A stretch of 64,000 nt of DNA from Maricaulis virginensis (lineage in GTDB: Bacteria; Pseudomonadota; Alphaproteobacteria; Caulobacterales; Maricaulaceae), in NCBI RefSeq assembly GCF_027922185.1, contig NZ_BSFE01000005.1:124001-188000 (forward strand). The letters are read 5' to 3'. Under the pieces are notes generated by a model, which was given only the letters and a program-made list of their open reading frames with translations, was not told where the DNA came from and searched no databases. Below are positions 33,993 to 43,373 of this stretch, one piece after another (position 1 is the stretch's first letter; every line of letters starts with the position of its first letter). The translations under genes were made by a program, and so were the position numbers.

Positions 33993-35552
33993 TTAGCGCG
34001 ACAGGCGCAGATTGGTCAGGTCGCCGGCGATCATCTCGAATGTGTCCCGCAGGGCCTGGTTCGACGGCGAGTCGAAATACAGGCTGGGATGCGAGGCACA
34101 GTCGCGCATCATGTTCCGGGTCGAGCTTGAATTGACCTGGAATGTGATGGTGTAGACGCGGATGCCCTGGGCCTTGGCATAGTCGCAGGCCGCTTCGGTG
34201 CGCTCGTCGAGTTCGTTCGACAGCACGCCGCCGCTGGATGTGCGAATCCCCAGACGGCCGTCGCGGGCATAGCCATAGGCCTCGTAGTCCGACATCAGAT
34301 TGGTGTTTCGGCCCGACATGACATTGTCGCCATCGGTCAGGATCACCATGGCCTTGATGACTTCGTCGTCGTCATACCCCGTGCCTTCGGTGAAGGGTTC
34401 GCCGGGCGAGATGACGCGGATGCCCCAGCCGATGCCGTTGGGAATATTGGTATTGCCGCTGGCTTCCATGTCGCCGATGGCATTCTCGACCGTGCGCCGG
34501 TTCGAGGTCAGCGGCGTGATCGGTGTCGTGGTGCAGGACCGGTTGGGATAGCCGGACCAGACCGAGGCATTCTCATATTTGGCAATGTTCTCCAGCCGCT
34601 CCTCGACACCGCCACCGGTGCCGTCATTGAGATAGCTGTTCGAGAAATAGCCATTGTCCGGTTCGTCCGGCGCGAAATAGGGCACGAAAAGCGTTGCCGG
34701 ATTGCCGGCGCTGGGCGGCGTATCCTCGATGTCGTGCGGCAGGGCGCGCGCCTCGACACAGCCCGCCCAGTCGGCATTGCGAAGTTCATCAAACAGGTCC
34801 CAGTGATTGACCTCGATGGTCTCGGTCTCGCAGCGCCGCCGCCAGCCCCAGCCGGTGCAGGTCTCGATCTCGACTTCGCCATCGGGGCCGGCCCATTCGG
34901 CGTGCTGCGGGGAGAGGGCGTCCGGATCGAGCCACCAGGCGCGTTCATACTGGGTGCCGACATTCACCGTCGCCGCGAAGGGCACGAGGCCGATCTTCAC
35001 GTCGGAGGGGTCGTCGGCCGCCTCGAACAGGATCTCGGTCAGCAGTTCGGCGCTGTCGCGCAGCGAGCGGATCTTCGAGCCGCCCATCGAGCCGGTATTG
35101 TCGAGCACCATGACGAGTTCCAGCCGCTGGCGGGCCCGCTGGACCTCGCTCTCCCAGCCGACCGTGAGATGATCGATGCCGGCCAGGCCGAGCATGATCG
35201 TGTCCACCGTGGCCTCGCCGGTCACGGTCACCGTGTCGGTGTCGTCATCGATCACCACCGTGATGCTGGTCACCGTCCCGACGCGGTTGTTCGGATAGTT
35301 CGCGGCGATGAAGTCGTTCGCGATCCGCAGGGCATCGGCATCGGACAGGCTGGTATTCACACCCACGGCCAGCGCGGCGGCGTCGAGCGCCTGCGACAGG
35401 CGGGTCCGTGCAGTCATGGCTTGGTTCAGATCGACAGCCCCGCCCGCCAGCAGCGTGATCGGCATCAGCGACAGCGCGAAGATCATGGCCACATTGCCCC
35501 GCCGGTCGGCGAGCAATGCGCCCAGATTTTTCAACAGCCTGGCAAGCGGCAT
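33993..35552 (-). CDS. TadG-like pilus assembly protein with vWA domain (copy 1)
   Basis: 519 residues. The N-terminal TadE/G region RRGNVAMIFALSLMPITLLA plus GGAVDLNQAM gives one membrane helix followed by the family's Asp. A periplasmic part leads to a von Willebrand factor A domain with MIDAS-like LDNTGSMGGSK and TDGDNVMSG. The family belongs to Flp/Tad pilus or adhesin machinery. The downstream paralogue at 35640 is very similar, with near-identical stretches (RTRLSQALDAAALAVGV; SSTRNMMRDCASHP versus SSTRNMMRDCASNP; FEMIAGDLTNLRLSR at both C-termini). No other tad genes are in the window. A tandem duplication is clear; the exact role is not. Confidence 0.85.
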   Translation of the reverse strand: MPLARLLKNLGALLADRRGNVAMIFALSLMPITLLAGGAVDLNQAMTARTRLSQALDAAALAVGVNTSLSDADALRIANDFIAANYPNNRVGTVTSITVVIDDDTDTVTVTGEATVDTIMLGLAGIDHLTVGWESEVQRARQRLELVMVLDNTGSMGGSKIRSLRDSAELLTEILFEAADDPSDVKIGLVPFAATVNVGTQYERAWWLDPDALSPQHAEWAGPDGEVEIETCTGWGWRRRCETETIEVNHWDLFDELRNADWAGCVEARALPHDIEDTPPSAGNPATLFVPYFAPDEPDNGYFSNSYLNDGTGGGVEERLENIAKYENASVWSGYPNRSCTTTPITPLTSNRRTVENAIGDMEASGNTNIPNGIGWGIRVISPGEPFTEGTGYDDDEVIKAMVILTDGDNVMSGRNTNLMSDYEAYGYARDGRLGIRTSSGGVLSNELDERTEAACDYAKAQGIRVYTITFQVNSSSTRNMMRDCASHPSLYFDSPSNQALRDTFEMIAGDLTNLRLSR

Positions 35553-35639
35553 GACGGAATCCCGTTCGAACTCGCTAAAATGCTAGCGGTTCTGAATTAA
35601 GGGCACGTTATCCCGCAGGGTTTCCGGAGGGTTAAGCGC

Positions 35640-37136
35640 CTACCGGGAGAGCCGCAGATTGGTCAGATCGCCGGCAATCATCTCGAAGGCGCTGCGCAGC
35701 GCCGATTCCGACGGTGAGTCGAAATAGAGATAGGGGTTGCTGGCGCAGTCGCGCATCATGTTCCGGGTCGAGGTCGAACTGACCTGGAAAGTGATCGTAT
35801 AGACCCGGATGCCCAGCGACTTGGCGTATTCGCAGGCCGCCAGCGTACGCGCGTCGAGCGCGTTGGACAGCGTGCCTGAACTTGAAGACACGACCCCGAC
35901 CCGGCCGTCGCGCGCATAGCCATAGCCGGAATAGTCGGAATAGTTCTGGTTGGAGCGGCCATTGATGACGTTCTCGCCATCGGTCAGCACCACCATGGCC
36001 TTGATCGTGTCGTCCTGGTCAAAAGGCGCGCCGCCGGTAAAGGGTTCGCCGGGTGACAGCACGCGCACCCCCCAGCCGATACCGTTGGGGATGTTGGTGG
36101 TGCCGCTGGCGATCATGTCGTCGATCGCATCGTCGATCGTGCCGCGATGGCTTGTGAGCGGCGTGATCGGGCGGGCGGTGCAGCCCCAGCCCGGACCGGC
36201 ACCGGAGATCCAGGCATTGGTGTATTTCGACGTGTTGCGCATGCGCGCCCGCTCGTCATATCCGCCCATATCGTCGTCGAGATAATCGTTGGAATAGGAG
36301 CCGCGGTCGGATTCGTCCGGTGCGAAATAGGGCACGAACAGGGTTTCCGGATCGCCGGCCGAGGGCGGGGTGTCCTCGATATCGTGCGGGATCGGCCGCG
36401 CTTCCACACAGCCCGTCCAGTCGCGATTGCGGATCGTGTCATAGATGTCCCAGCGATTGGCGGCCGGGCTGAAATTCTCCGAATGCACCGGCGACAGCCC
36501 GTCCGGATCCATCCACCAGGCGCGCTCGAACCGGGTGCCGACATTCACCGTCGAGGAGAAGGGCACCAGGCCGATCCGCAGCATGCCGGCATCGGCGCCG
36601 TCGAACAGGATATCGGTCAGCAGCAGGCCGGCCGAGCGCAGGCTGGAGATCTTGGAACCGCCCATCGAGCCGGTATTGTCGAGCACCATGACGAGTTCCA
36701 GCTCGCTGCGCGCCCGCTGGACCTCGGTCTCCCAGGCGACCGTGAGATAGGGGATGCCGATCAGGCCCAGCACGATGGTCTCGATCTTCGATTCCGCGCT
36801 GACCCGCACCCGGTCATTCACGGTATCGAGCGACACCACGAGATTCTGCACGCTGCCGATCTCGCGGTTCTGGTAGTTGGCGCTGAGGAAATCGCGGGCG
36901 AGCGTGGCGGCATCCGTCTCGCTGATCGAGGTCTGCACGCCAACGGCCAGTGCGGCTGCGTCCAGCGCCTGGGACAGGCGGGTGCGCGCATTGAGCGCCT
37001 GGTTGAGATCGACGGCGCCGCCCGACAGCACCGTCAGGGGCGTCAGCACCAGCGCGAAGATCATCGCGACATTGCCGCGCGTCGCCCGCGCGAACATCAT
37101 CATCCGGTTTGCCAGGTTCACGATCATCGCCCACAT
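35640..37136 (-). CDS. TadG-like pilus assembly protein with vWA domain (copy 2)
   Basis: 498 residues from ATG 37136 (MWAMIVNLANRMMMFARATR); a TTG at 37166 would add ten residues and has no better ribosome site. Same layout as copy 1: membrane anchor GNVAMIFALVLTPLTVLSG, vWA MIDAS in LDNTGSMGGSK and TDGENVING. It lacks the Cys-rich insert (ETCTGWGWRRRCETE) that copy 1 carries in the middle of the vWA region. It precedes copy 1 on the same strand with an 87-base gap, so the two are probably cotranscribed. Confidence 0.85.
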   Translation of the reverse strand: MWAMIVNLANRMMMFARATRGNVAMIFALVLTPLTVLSGGAVDLNQALNARTRLSQALDAAALAVGVQTSISETDAATLARDFLSANYQNREIGSVQNLVVSLDTVNDRVRVSAESKIETIVLGLIGIPYLTVAWETEVQRARSELELVMVLDNTGSMGGSKISSLRSAGLLLTDILFDGADAGMLRIGLVPFSSTVNVGTRFERAWWMDPDGLSPVHSENFSPAANRWDIYDTIRNRDWTGCVEARPIPHDIEDTPPSAGDPETLFVPYFAPDESDRGSYSNDYLDDDMGGYDERARMRNTSKYTNAWISGAGPGWGCTARPITPLTSHRGTIDDAIDDMIASGTTNIPNGIGWGVRVLSPGEPFTGGAPFDQDDTIKAMVVLTDGENVINGRSNQNYSDYSGYGYARDGRVGVVSSSSGTLSNALDARTLAACEYAKSLGIRVYTITFQVSSTSTRNMMRDCASNPYLYFDSPSESALRSAFEMIAGDLTNLRLSR

Positions 37137-37251
37137 GTCCCAGTCGAACCGGGCGACTGTGCCCAAGATCGCGCCCGGGGCGGACTCGCATTTGTCTTTG
37201 CCGTAAAAACCCGGCTAACACGTTGGCGACAATATAAATCGGATTGCTCTC

Positions 37252-38421
37252 ATGGCCGTTGCCTCCTCCCGTCTCGACACTGCCATCGCCGAACTGCGCG
37301 ACCTCGTCGCCTTCGACACCACCTCGCGCAATTCCAACCTGCCGCTGATCGATCATGTCGAGGCGAAGCTGGTGGCGCTTGGGGCGGTGTGCGAGCGCAT
37401 TCCCAATGCCGACGGCACGAAGGCCAATCTGCATGCACGCTTCGGCCCGGCGGTGGATGGCGGCGTGATCCTGTCCGGCCATACCGATGTCGTGCCGGTG
37501 GACGGCCAGCCCTGGTCCACCGATCCCTGGTCGCTGACCGAAAAGGACGGGCTGCTCTACGGCCGCGGCACCTGTGACATGAAGGGGTTCTCGGCCTGCA
37601 TCCTCGCCCTGGCTCCGGCCTTTGCGGCGGCGGATCTGAAAAAGCCGCTCCATATTGCGCTCTCCTATGACGAGGAGGTGGGCTGCCTGGGCGCGCCGGC
37701 CCTGATCGACCGGATCATGGAGGGTCCGGTAAAGCCCGCTATCGTGGTCGTCGGCGAGCCGACCGGCATGAAGGTCGTCACCGCCCACAAGGGCCTGTTC
37801 TCGCTGACCGTGAAACTGCGCGGCCGCGAGGCGCATTCCTCGCTGGTCAAGGACGGTGCCTGCGCCGTCACCCACGCCGTGCCGCTGATGCAATACCTGG
37901 TCGACGCGGCCGCGAAGATGGAGGCTGCGGCGCCGGCCGACAGCCCGTTCAACCCGCCCTATGGCACGCTGACCATCGGCCAGATGCACGGCGGCACCGC
38001 GCTGAACATCCTGGCGCTGGAAGCCGAGTTTGCCTCGCTGATGCGCCCCGCGCCCTGGGATGATGTGAAGGCGATCGAAAAAGGCCTGCGCGAGCGCGCG
38101 GCCGCGATCGAGGCGAAGATGCGCGAGGGCGCGCCGGAGGCAAGGATCGAGATCAAGGTGCGCTCGGACGTGCCGGCTTTTGCCCCGGAAGTCGACGGTG
38201 CCGCGGAACGCCTGGCACGCCAGCTCACCGGCGACAATTCCACCCGCGTCGTCTCCTACGGCACAGAGGCCGGCCAGTTCCAGGCCGCGGGCCTCTCCGT
38301 CGTCGTCTGCGGCCCCGGCTCGATCACCCAGGCCCACCAGCCGGACGAGTTTGTGGCGATCGACCAGCTCGACCAGTGCTGCGTCTTCATGGAAAAGCTG
38401 GTGCGGGTGCTGGAGGGATAG
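37252..38421 (+). CDS. argE: Acetylornithine deacetylase
   Basis: 389-residue M20 zinc amidohydrolase that releases ornithine from N-acetylornithine in arginine synthesis. Zinc ligands and catalytic residues are visible: LSGHTDVVPVDGQPW (H, D), YGRGTCDMKGFSA (D), SYDEEVGCLGA (EE), and VVVGEPTGMKVV. The dimerisation domain has HKGLFSLTVKLRGREAHSS; the last ligand is in GPGSITQAHQPDEFV. A GTCDMKG sequence, not GAxDMKG as in DapE, fits ArgE. It is divergent from tadG copy 2 across an AT-richer leader (ACAATATAAATCGG). No other arg genes are near. Confidence 0.92.
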   Translation: MAVASSRLDTAIAELRDLVAFDTTSRNSNLPLIDHVEAKLVALGAVCERIPNADGTKANLHARFGPAVDGGVILSGHTDVVPVDGQPWSTDPWSLTEKDGLLYGRGTCDMKGFSACILALAPAFAAADLKKPLHIALSYDEEVGCLGAPALIDRIMEGPVKPAIVVVGEPTGMKVVTAHKGLFSLTVKLRGREAHSSLVKDGACAVTHAVPLMQYLVDAAAKMEAAAPADSPFNPPYGTLTIGQMHGGTALNILALEAEFASLMRPAPWDDVKAIEKGLRERAAAIEAKMREGAPEARIEIKVRSDVPAFAPEVDGAAERLARQLTGDNSTRVVSYGTEAGQFQAAGLSVVVCGPGSITQAHQPDEFVAIDQLDQCCVFMEKLVRVLEG

Positions 38422-38436
38422 GGGGATGTCTCTGAC

Positions 38437-39406
38437 GTCATCCTGACACCCGCTTTCGCGGGCGCAGGCTTCAGTCAGGACCCAGACCGGCTGCCCGACT
38501 GGGTTCCGGCGTTCGCCGGAATGACGTTGGAGTCCGGTCTGGCAAGTTCTTCCGGCTGAGCGATCACTTGTCTCAAACGGTTTTCCTCCCACAGACCGTC
38601 ATCCTGACGAAAGTCAGGACCCAGAGCGACCGTTCGACTGGGTTCCGGCTTTCGCCGGAATGACGGCGAAGTTTGGTCTGTCCAATTTCTGATCAAGGCC
38701 TGCCTTCAGGCAGTTACCCACGCAAACACCGTCATCCTGCCCCCGCTTTCGCGCGCGCTGGCTTCAGTCAGGACCCAGAGCGACCGTCCGACTGGGTTCC
38801 GGCTTTCGCCGGAATGACGGTGAAGTTTGGTTTGGCAAGTTCTTCCGGCTGAGCGATCGCTTGTCTCAAACGGCTTTCCCCCCACAGACCGTCATCCTGA
38901 CGAAAGTCAGGACCCAGACCTTCCGCGCGACTGGGTTCCGGCGTTCGCCGGAATGACGATCAAGTTTGGTCTGTCCAATTTCTGATCAAGGCCTGCCTTC
39001 AGGCAGTTACCCACGCAAACACCGTCATCCTGCCCCCGCTTTCGCGCGCGCTGGCTTCAGTCAGGACCTGGACCTTCCGCTCGACTGGGTTCCGGCGTTC
39101 GCCGGAATGACGTTGGAGTTCGGTCTGGCAAGTTCTTCCGGCTGAGCGATCGCTTGTCTCAAACGGCTTCAAACCCACAGACCGTCATCCTGACGAAAGT
39201 CAGGACCCAGACCGGCAGCCCGACTGGGTTCCGGCTTTCGCCGGAATGACGGCGAAGTTTGGTCTGTCCAATTTCTGGTCAAGGCCTGCCTTCAGGCAGT
39301 TCCCCACGCAAACGCCGTCATCCTGACACCCGCTTTCGCGGGCGCTGGCTTCAGTCAGGACCCAGACCGGCTGCCCGACTGGGTTCCGGCTTTCGCCGGA
39401 ATGACG
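38437..39406. repeat. Higher-order tandem array of inverted-repeat modules, 293-bp period
   Basis: Seven modules run from GTCATCC to GGAATGACG: 38437-38526, 38598-38665, 38731-38819, 38891-38958, 39024-39112, 39184-39251 and 39317-39406. Long (about 89 bp) and short (68 bp) forms alternate, each followed by its own conserved spacer type (SCTTCCGGCTGAGCGATC-like after long forms; CAAGGCCTGCCTTCAGGCAG after short forms). Start-to-start distances of like modules are 293-294 bases throughout. No gene is supported between 38422 and 39499. Confidence 0.92.
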
Positions 39407-39448
39407 GTAGAGGATGGGGAGGGTTGAGAGTGTGATGGCCGGCACACG

Positions 39449-39478
39449 AAAAAAAGGGCGCCGCATCGGGCGCCCCTT
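39449..39478 (-). terminator. Intrinsic terminator of sqdB
   Basis: Stem GGGCGCC/GGCGCCC with loop GCATCG; the run of seven A on the plus strand is the U-tract for the minus-strand transcript. Confidence 0.85.
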
Positions 39479-39499
39479 CTGATTCCGGTAAGCGGAAAC

Positions 39500-40714
39500 C
39501 TACTCCGCCGCCGTCTCCGCGGCCGGCTTGGCGCCTTCGGCGGCTTCCTCGCGGCCCTTGCCCCAGTAGGAGATGCAGGGGATTTTCGTGCGGTCGCAGC
39601 GGTCGGCATATTTGCGGGCGATGTCGGTGACCTCTTCCATCAGGCCGTCGGCCAGCGTGGTGGGCTTCAGGCCCATCCGCAGGAAGGTGTCGTTTTCGAC
39701 GTGAAGCTCGTTCTCGTCGGCTTCGTTGCGCGGGTTCGGGACCAGCTGCATCTCGGCGCCGGCGAGATCGGCGATCATCTTCGCCAGATCGCGCACGCGG
39801 TGCGTCTCGGTCATCTGGTTCATGATGCGCACTTTCTCGCCGTGCTGGGGCGGGTTCTCGACCGCCAGCTGCACGCAGCGCACCGTGTCCTGGATGTGGA
39901 TGAAGGCGCGGGTCTGGCCGCCCGTGCCGTGCACGGTCATCGGATAGCCCACGGCCGCCTGCATCAGGAAACGGTTCAGCACGGTGCCGTAATCGCCGTC
40001 ATAGTCGAACCGGTTGATCAGGCGCTCGTCGCGCTTGGTCTCTTCGGTCTGGGTGCCCCAGACGATGCCCTGGTGGAGATCGGTGATCTTCACCTTGTCG
40101 TTCTTGTTGTAGAAATGGAAGAAGAGCTGATCCTGGGTCTTGGTCATGTGATAGATCGAGCCCGGATTGGCCGGATACAGGATTTCCTGGTCCTGCAGGC
40201 CGTGCTCCGTCTCCACCTTCACCTTGAGATAGCCCTCGGGGATCTTCATCCCGGCCGTGCCATAGCCATAGACGCCCATCGTGCCGAGGTGGACGAGATG
40301 GATGTCGCGGCCACTGTCGACGATCGCGGCGAGCACGTCATTGGTGGCGTTGAGATTATTGTCGACGGTGTAGCGCTTGTGACGGGCCGACTTCATCGAG
40401 TACGGCGCCGCGCGCTGTTCGGCGAAATGGATGATCGTGTCCGGCGCTTCCGCCTCGATCAGGTCCACCAGTTCCTGGTAGTCCTTGCCGACATTCATGT
40501 TCACGAACCGGATTTCACGGCCGGAGACTTCCTTCCAGGCCGCCAGACGTTCCGACATCGGACGGATCGGCGTCAGGCTGTCGACCTCCAGCTCGATGTC
40601 GATCATGCGCCGGGACAGATTGTCCACGATGACGACATCGTGACCGAGATTGGAGAGATGAAGCGCTGTCGGCCATCCGCAGAAGCCGTCTCCGCCCAGA
40701 ACGATTACTTTCAT
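39500..40714 (-). CDS. sqdB: UDP-sulfoquinovose synthase
   Basis: 404-residue extended SDR that converts UDP-glucose and sulfite to UDP-sulfoquinovose, the headgroup donor of the sulfolipid SQDG. It begins MKVIVLGGDGFCGWPTALHL, the SQD1/SqdB form of the GxxGxxG motif; the T-Y-K catalytic set is in LGTMGVYG and SIYHMTKTQDQ. The signatures EQRAAPYSMKSARHKRYTVD and IVWGTQTEET are SqdB-specific. No glycosyltransferase (SqdD/SqdX) is adjacent. Divergent from gap-pgk across a 382-base region. Confidence 0.93.
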   Translation of the reverse strand: MKVIVLGGDGFCGWPTALHLSNLGHDVVIVDNLSRRMIDIELEVDSLTPIRPMSERLAAWKEVSGREIRFVNMNVGKDYQELVDLIEAEAPDTIIHFAEQRAAPYSMKSARHKRYTVDNNLNATNDVLAAIVDSGRDIHLVHLGTMGVYGYGTAGMKIPEGYLKVKVETEHGLQDQEILYPANPGSIYHMTKTQDQLFFHFYNKNDKVKITDLHQGIVWGTQTEETKRDERLINRFDYDGDYGTVLNRFLMQAAVGYPMTVHGTGGQTRAFIHIQDTVRCVQLAVENPPQHGEKVRIMNQMTETHRVRDLAKMIADLAGAEMQLVPNPRNEADENELHVENDTFLRMGLKPTTLADGLMEEVTDIARKYADRCDRTKIPCISYWGKGREEAAEGAKPAAETAAE

Positions 40715-41096
40715 GTGTTACGCGCCTGCCCTTGACGTGTTGATCAACTGTTGAAAAGGGTTCTCGCAGGGGGGCGGCAGCATTTCAAGTCCTCGCCTGC
40801 GGGAGCTGCTGCGCACCGCGGACGGGCGATGCGGGCGCCCGGCCGGAGGTCAAGCCTGCAGGCGGTAACGTTACCACGAAAAATTATTTCAGCTTTACGG
40901 GGGTTTGCCGAAGGGGCTTTTGCGGCTCACGCTGCGTCCGGCAATTGTGATTGCTCCGGGGGCAGAATGAAAAATTTCCCGTCCGGACCCATTTGCCGCA
41001 CCGCATCGGTGGACGCAGGCGCGAAAGGCCGCTAAATCCGCGCCAAAATCTGGCCGGGAATCTGCCTTCCGGCGTGCTGCATGGAGAATTGTGAGC
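40715..41096. other. 382-base divergent region between sqdB and gap
   Basis: No gene is supported. It holds the palindrome GTTGATCAAC (about 40738-40747, near sqdB), the LacI-type palindrome at 40864-40875, and an AT-richer segment (AAAAATTATTTCAGC) just after it that may be the gap promoter. The GGAGAA ribosome site at 41083-41088 serves gap. Confidence 0.6.
40864..40875. promoter_or_regulatory. LacI-type operator upstream of gap
   Basis: GGTAACGTTACC is a perfect 12-bp palindrome with the central CG typical of LacI-family regulators. A near-copy lies upstream of fba at 43374. In alphaproteobacteria a LacI-type regulator (CceR) controls such glycolytic/gluconeogenic genes; assignment here is inferred. 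Confidence 0.55.
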
Positions 41097-42110
41097 ATGG
41101 CTCTTCGCGTTGCGATTACCGGCTTCGGCCGTATCGGCCGCCTGGCACTGCGTGCCGTCCTGGAAGAGAAGCGCTGGGGCGAGATCGAGGTTGTGGCGAT
41201 CAATGACAGCTCGACGCCGGAAACCAATGCACACCTCCTGAAGTATGACAGCGTGCACGGCCGCTATCCCGGCGAGATCAAGGTCGGCGACGACTGGATC
41301 GATGCCGGTTTCGGCAAGATCCGGAAAGTCTCCAATCGCGATCCGGGACAATTGCCCTGGAAGGATCTGGGCATCGATATCGTCCTGGAATGCACCGGCA
41401 AGTTCAATTCGAAAGAAGCCTCGATGGCGCATATCGAGAGCTCCGGCGCGAAGAAGGTGCTGTGCTCGGCGCCGGCCAAGAATGCCGACAAGACGATCGT
41501 CTATGGCGTGAACCACGACCAGCTGTCGGCCGACGATCTCGTCGTCTCCAACGCGTCCTGCACCACGAACGGCCTGGCGCCGGTCGCCAAGGTGCTCAAC
41601 GATGCCGTCGGCATCGAGCGCGGTCACATGACGACGATCCACGCCTATACCGGCGACCAGCCGACGCTGGACCGCAATCACAAGGACCTGCACCGCGCCC
41701 GCGCGGCCGCCATGTCGATGATCCCGACCACGACCGGTGCCGCCAAGGCCGTCGGTCTGGTGCTGCCGGAACTCGCCGGCAAGCTCGACGGCGCCTCGGT
41801 GCGCGTGCCGACCCCGAATGTGTCGCTGATCGACCTGGTCTTCACGCCGGGCCGCGCCACGACCGCGGAAGAACTGGCCGAAGCCGTCAAGGCTGCGGCC
41901 GATGGTCCGATGAAGGGTGTGCTGGGCTATGACAGCATCCCGCTCGTCTCCATCGACTACAATCACGACAGCCGCTCCTCCATCGTCGCGATCGACAAGA
42001 TCAACGTGGTCGACGAACGCCTCGCGCGTGTCATGACCTGGTACGACAATGAGTGGGGTTTCGCCTGCCGCATGATCGACACCGCTGTCGCCATGGGCAA
42101 GTATCTCTAG
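41097..42110 (+). CDS. gap: Glyceraldehyde-3-phosphate dehydrogenase
   Basis: 337-residue glycolytic/gluconeogenic enzyme that oxidatively phosphorylates glyceraldehyde 3-phosphate. NAD site at the N-terminus ALRVAITGFGRIGRLALRA; catalytic cysteine in VVSNASCTTNGLAPVAKVL; substrate loop in MTTIHAYTGDQ; C-terminal TWYDNEWGFACRMIDTAVAM. ATG 41097 is chosen over GTG 41091 because GGAGAA is then eight bases upstream. The first gene of gap-pgk (22-base gap), with fba 183 bases further on. Confidence 0.97.
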   Translation: MALRVAITGFGRIGRLALRAVLEEKRWGEIEVVAINDSSTPETNAHLLKYDSVHGRYPGEIKVGDDWIDAGFGKIRKVSNRDPGQLPWKDLGIDIVLECTGKFNSKEASMAHIESSGAKKVLCSAPAKNADKTIVYGVNHDQLSADDLVVSNASCTTNGLAPVAKVLNDAVGIERGHMTTIHAYTGDQPTLDRNHKDLHRARAAAMSMIPTTTGAAKAVGLVLPELAGKLDGASVRVPTPNVSLIDLVFTPGRATTAEELAEAVKAAADGPMKGVLGYDSIPLVSIDYNHDSRSSIVAIDKINVVDERLARVMTWYDNEWGFACRMIDTAVAMGKYL

Positions 42111-42132
42111 ATCGCGCTCGGGGCCTTTGATC

Positions 42133-43344
42133 ATGACGCAGATCCGCCGGATCCAGGACGCGGAGGTCGCCGGCAAGCGCGTTCTCGTGCGTGTCGACTT
42201 CAACGTGCCGATGAAGGACGGGCAGGTGACCGACGCCACGCGTCTGGTCTCGGCCATCCCGACCATCGAACATCTCACCGGTGCCGGCGCGAAGGTGATC
42301 CTGCTGGCGCATTTCGGCCGCCCGAAGGGGCAGCGCGTAGCGGAGATGTCGCTGGAACCGGTGGCCCAGCCGCTGGCCGACCTGTTGGGCGTGGCGGTGG
42401 ATTTCTGCACCGAGACTACCGGCGACGAGGCGCTGTCGGCCGTGGCCGACATGCAGCCGGGCGATGTTCTCCTGCTGGAAAACACCCGCTTTCACGCCGG
42501 CGAGGAAGCCAATGATCCGGCGTTTGCAAAGGATCTCGCCGATCTGGGCGACATCTATGTCAACGACGCCTTCTCTGCCGCGCACCGTGCGCATGCCTCG
42601 ACCGAGGGTGTGGCGCGCCTGCTGCCGGCCTATGCGGGCCTGGCCATGCAGCGCGAGATCGACCATCTGGTCGCTGCGCTGGAAGCGCCGGAACGCCCGG
42701 TCATCGCCCTGGTGGGCGGCGCCAAGGTCTCGACCAAGCTGGATCTCCTGAAGAACCTGGTGAAGAAGGTCGACATCCTGTTTGTCGGCGGCGGCATGGC
42801 CAACACGCTGCTGCACGCCCAGGGTATCCGTGTCGGCGCCAGCCTGTGCGAAAGGGATCTGGTCGATACGGCCCGCGCCATTCTCGCAACGGCCGAGGAA
42901 TCCGGCTGCCGCATCATGCTGCCCTCCGACGTCGTGGTGGCAAAGGAATTCAAGCCGAACCCGGAAACCCGTCTGGCCGCGGTCAATGATGTCGCCGATG
43001 ACGAGATGATCCTCGATTGCGGTCCGGCCACCGTCGTGGCGCTCGCCATGGCGATGGAAGAGGCAAAGACGCTGATCTGGAACGGTCCGCTGGGCGCGTT
43101 CGAGACGCCGCCCTTCGAGACCGCGACCGTGGCGGCGGCACAGCAGGCGGCAACGGCCGTCAGGGAACGCGGCCTCGTGGCCGTCGCCGGCGGCGGCGAC
43201 ACGGTGGCGGCGCTGAACCAGGCCGGTGTGTCGAATGATTTCTCCTTCATCTCCACGGCGGGCGGGGCCTTCCTGGAGTGGATGGAGGGCAAGGCGCTGC
43301 CGGGCGTGGGCGTTCTCAAGGACGAGACCGGCGTCGCGGCCTGA
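42133..43344 (+). CDS. pgk: Phosphoglycerate kinase
   Basis: 403-residue enzyme that transfers phosphate from 1,3-bisphosphoglycerate to ADP. N-domain VLVRVDFNVPMKDGQVTDAT and LLAHFGRPKG bind the substrate; ALVGGAKVSTKLDLL and DILFVGGGMANTL lie in the hinge; the nucleotide loop is VAVAGGGDTVAAL and ISTAGGAFLEWMEGKALPG. ATG 42133 is chosen over a TTG two codons earlier. Follows gap closely in the same orientation. Confidence 0.97.
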   Translation: MTQIRRIQDAEVAGKRVLVRVDFNVPMKDGQVTDATRLVSAIPTIEHLTGAGAKVILLAHFGRPKGQRVAEMSLEPVAQPLADLLGVAVDFCTETTGDEALSAVADMQPGDVLLLENTRFHAGEEANDPAFAKDLADLGDIYVNDAFSAAHRAHASTEGVARLLPAYAGLAMQREIDHLVAALEAPERPVIALVGGAKVSTKLDLLKNLVKKVDILFVGGGMANTLLHAQGIRVGASLCERDLVDTARAILATAEESGCRIMLPSDVVVAKEFKPNPETRLAAVNDVADDEMILDCGPATVVALAMAMEEAKTLIWNGPLGAFETPPFETATVAAAQQAATAVRERGLVAVAGGGDTVAALNQAGVSNDFSFISTAGGAFLEWMEGKALPGVGVLKDETGVAA

Positions 43345-43373
43345 GCCGCGGGACCGGCTTGCCGCGCCACGAC

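Noticed and set aside
35600..35640. Two TTAA strings near the tadG genes as a CtrA site
   Set aside because: Spacing does not fit TTAA-N7-TTAA.
38437..39406. Insertion sequence remnants after argE
   Set aside because: No transposase fragment or target-site duplication; the region consists of short palindromic modules in a regular tandem order.
40751..41035. A 94-codon frame in the sqdB-gap gap
   Set aside because: No ribosome site, low-complexity start, overlaps the operator palindrome, and no conserved-looking motif.
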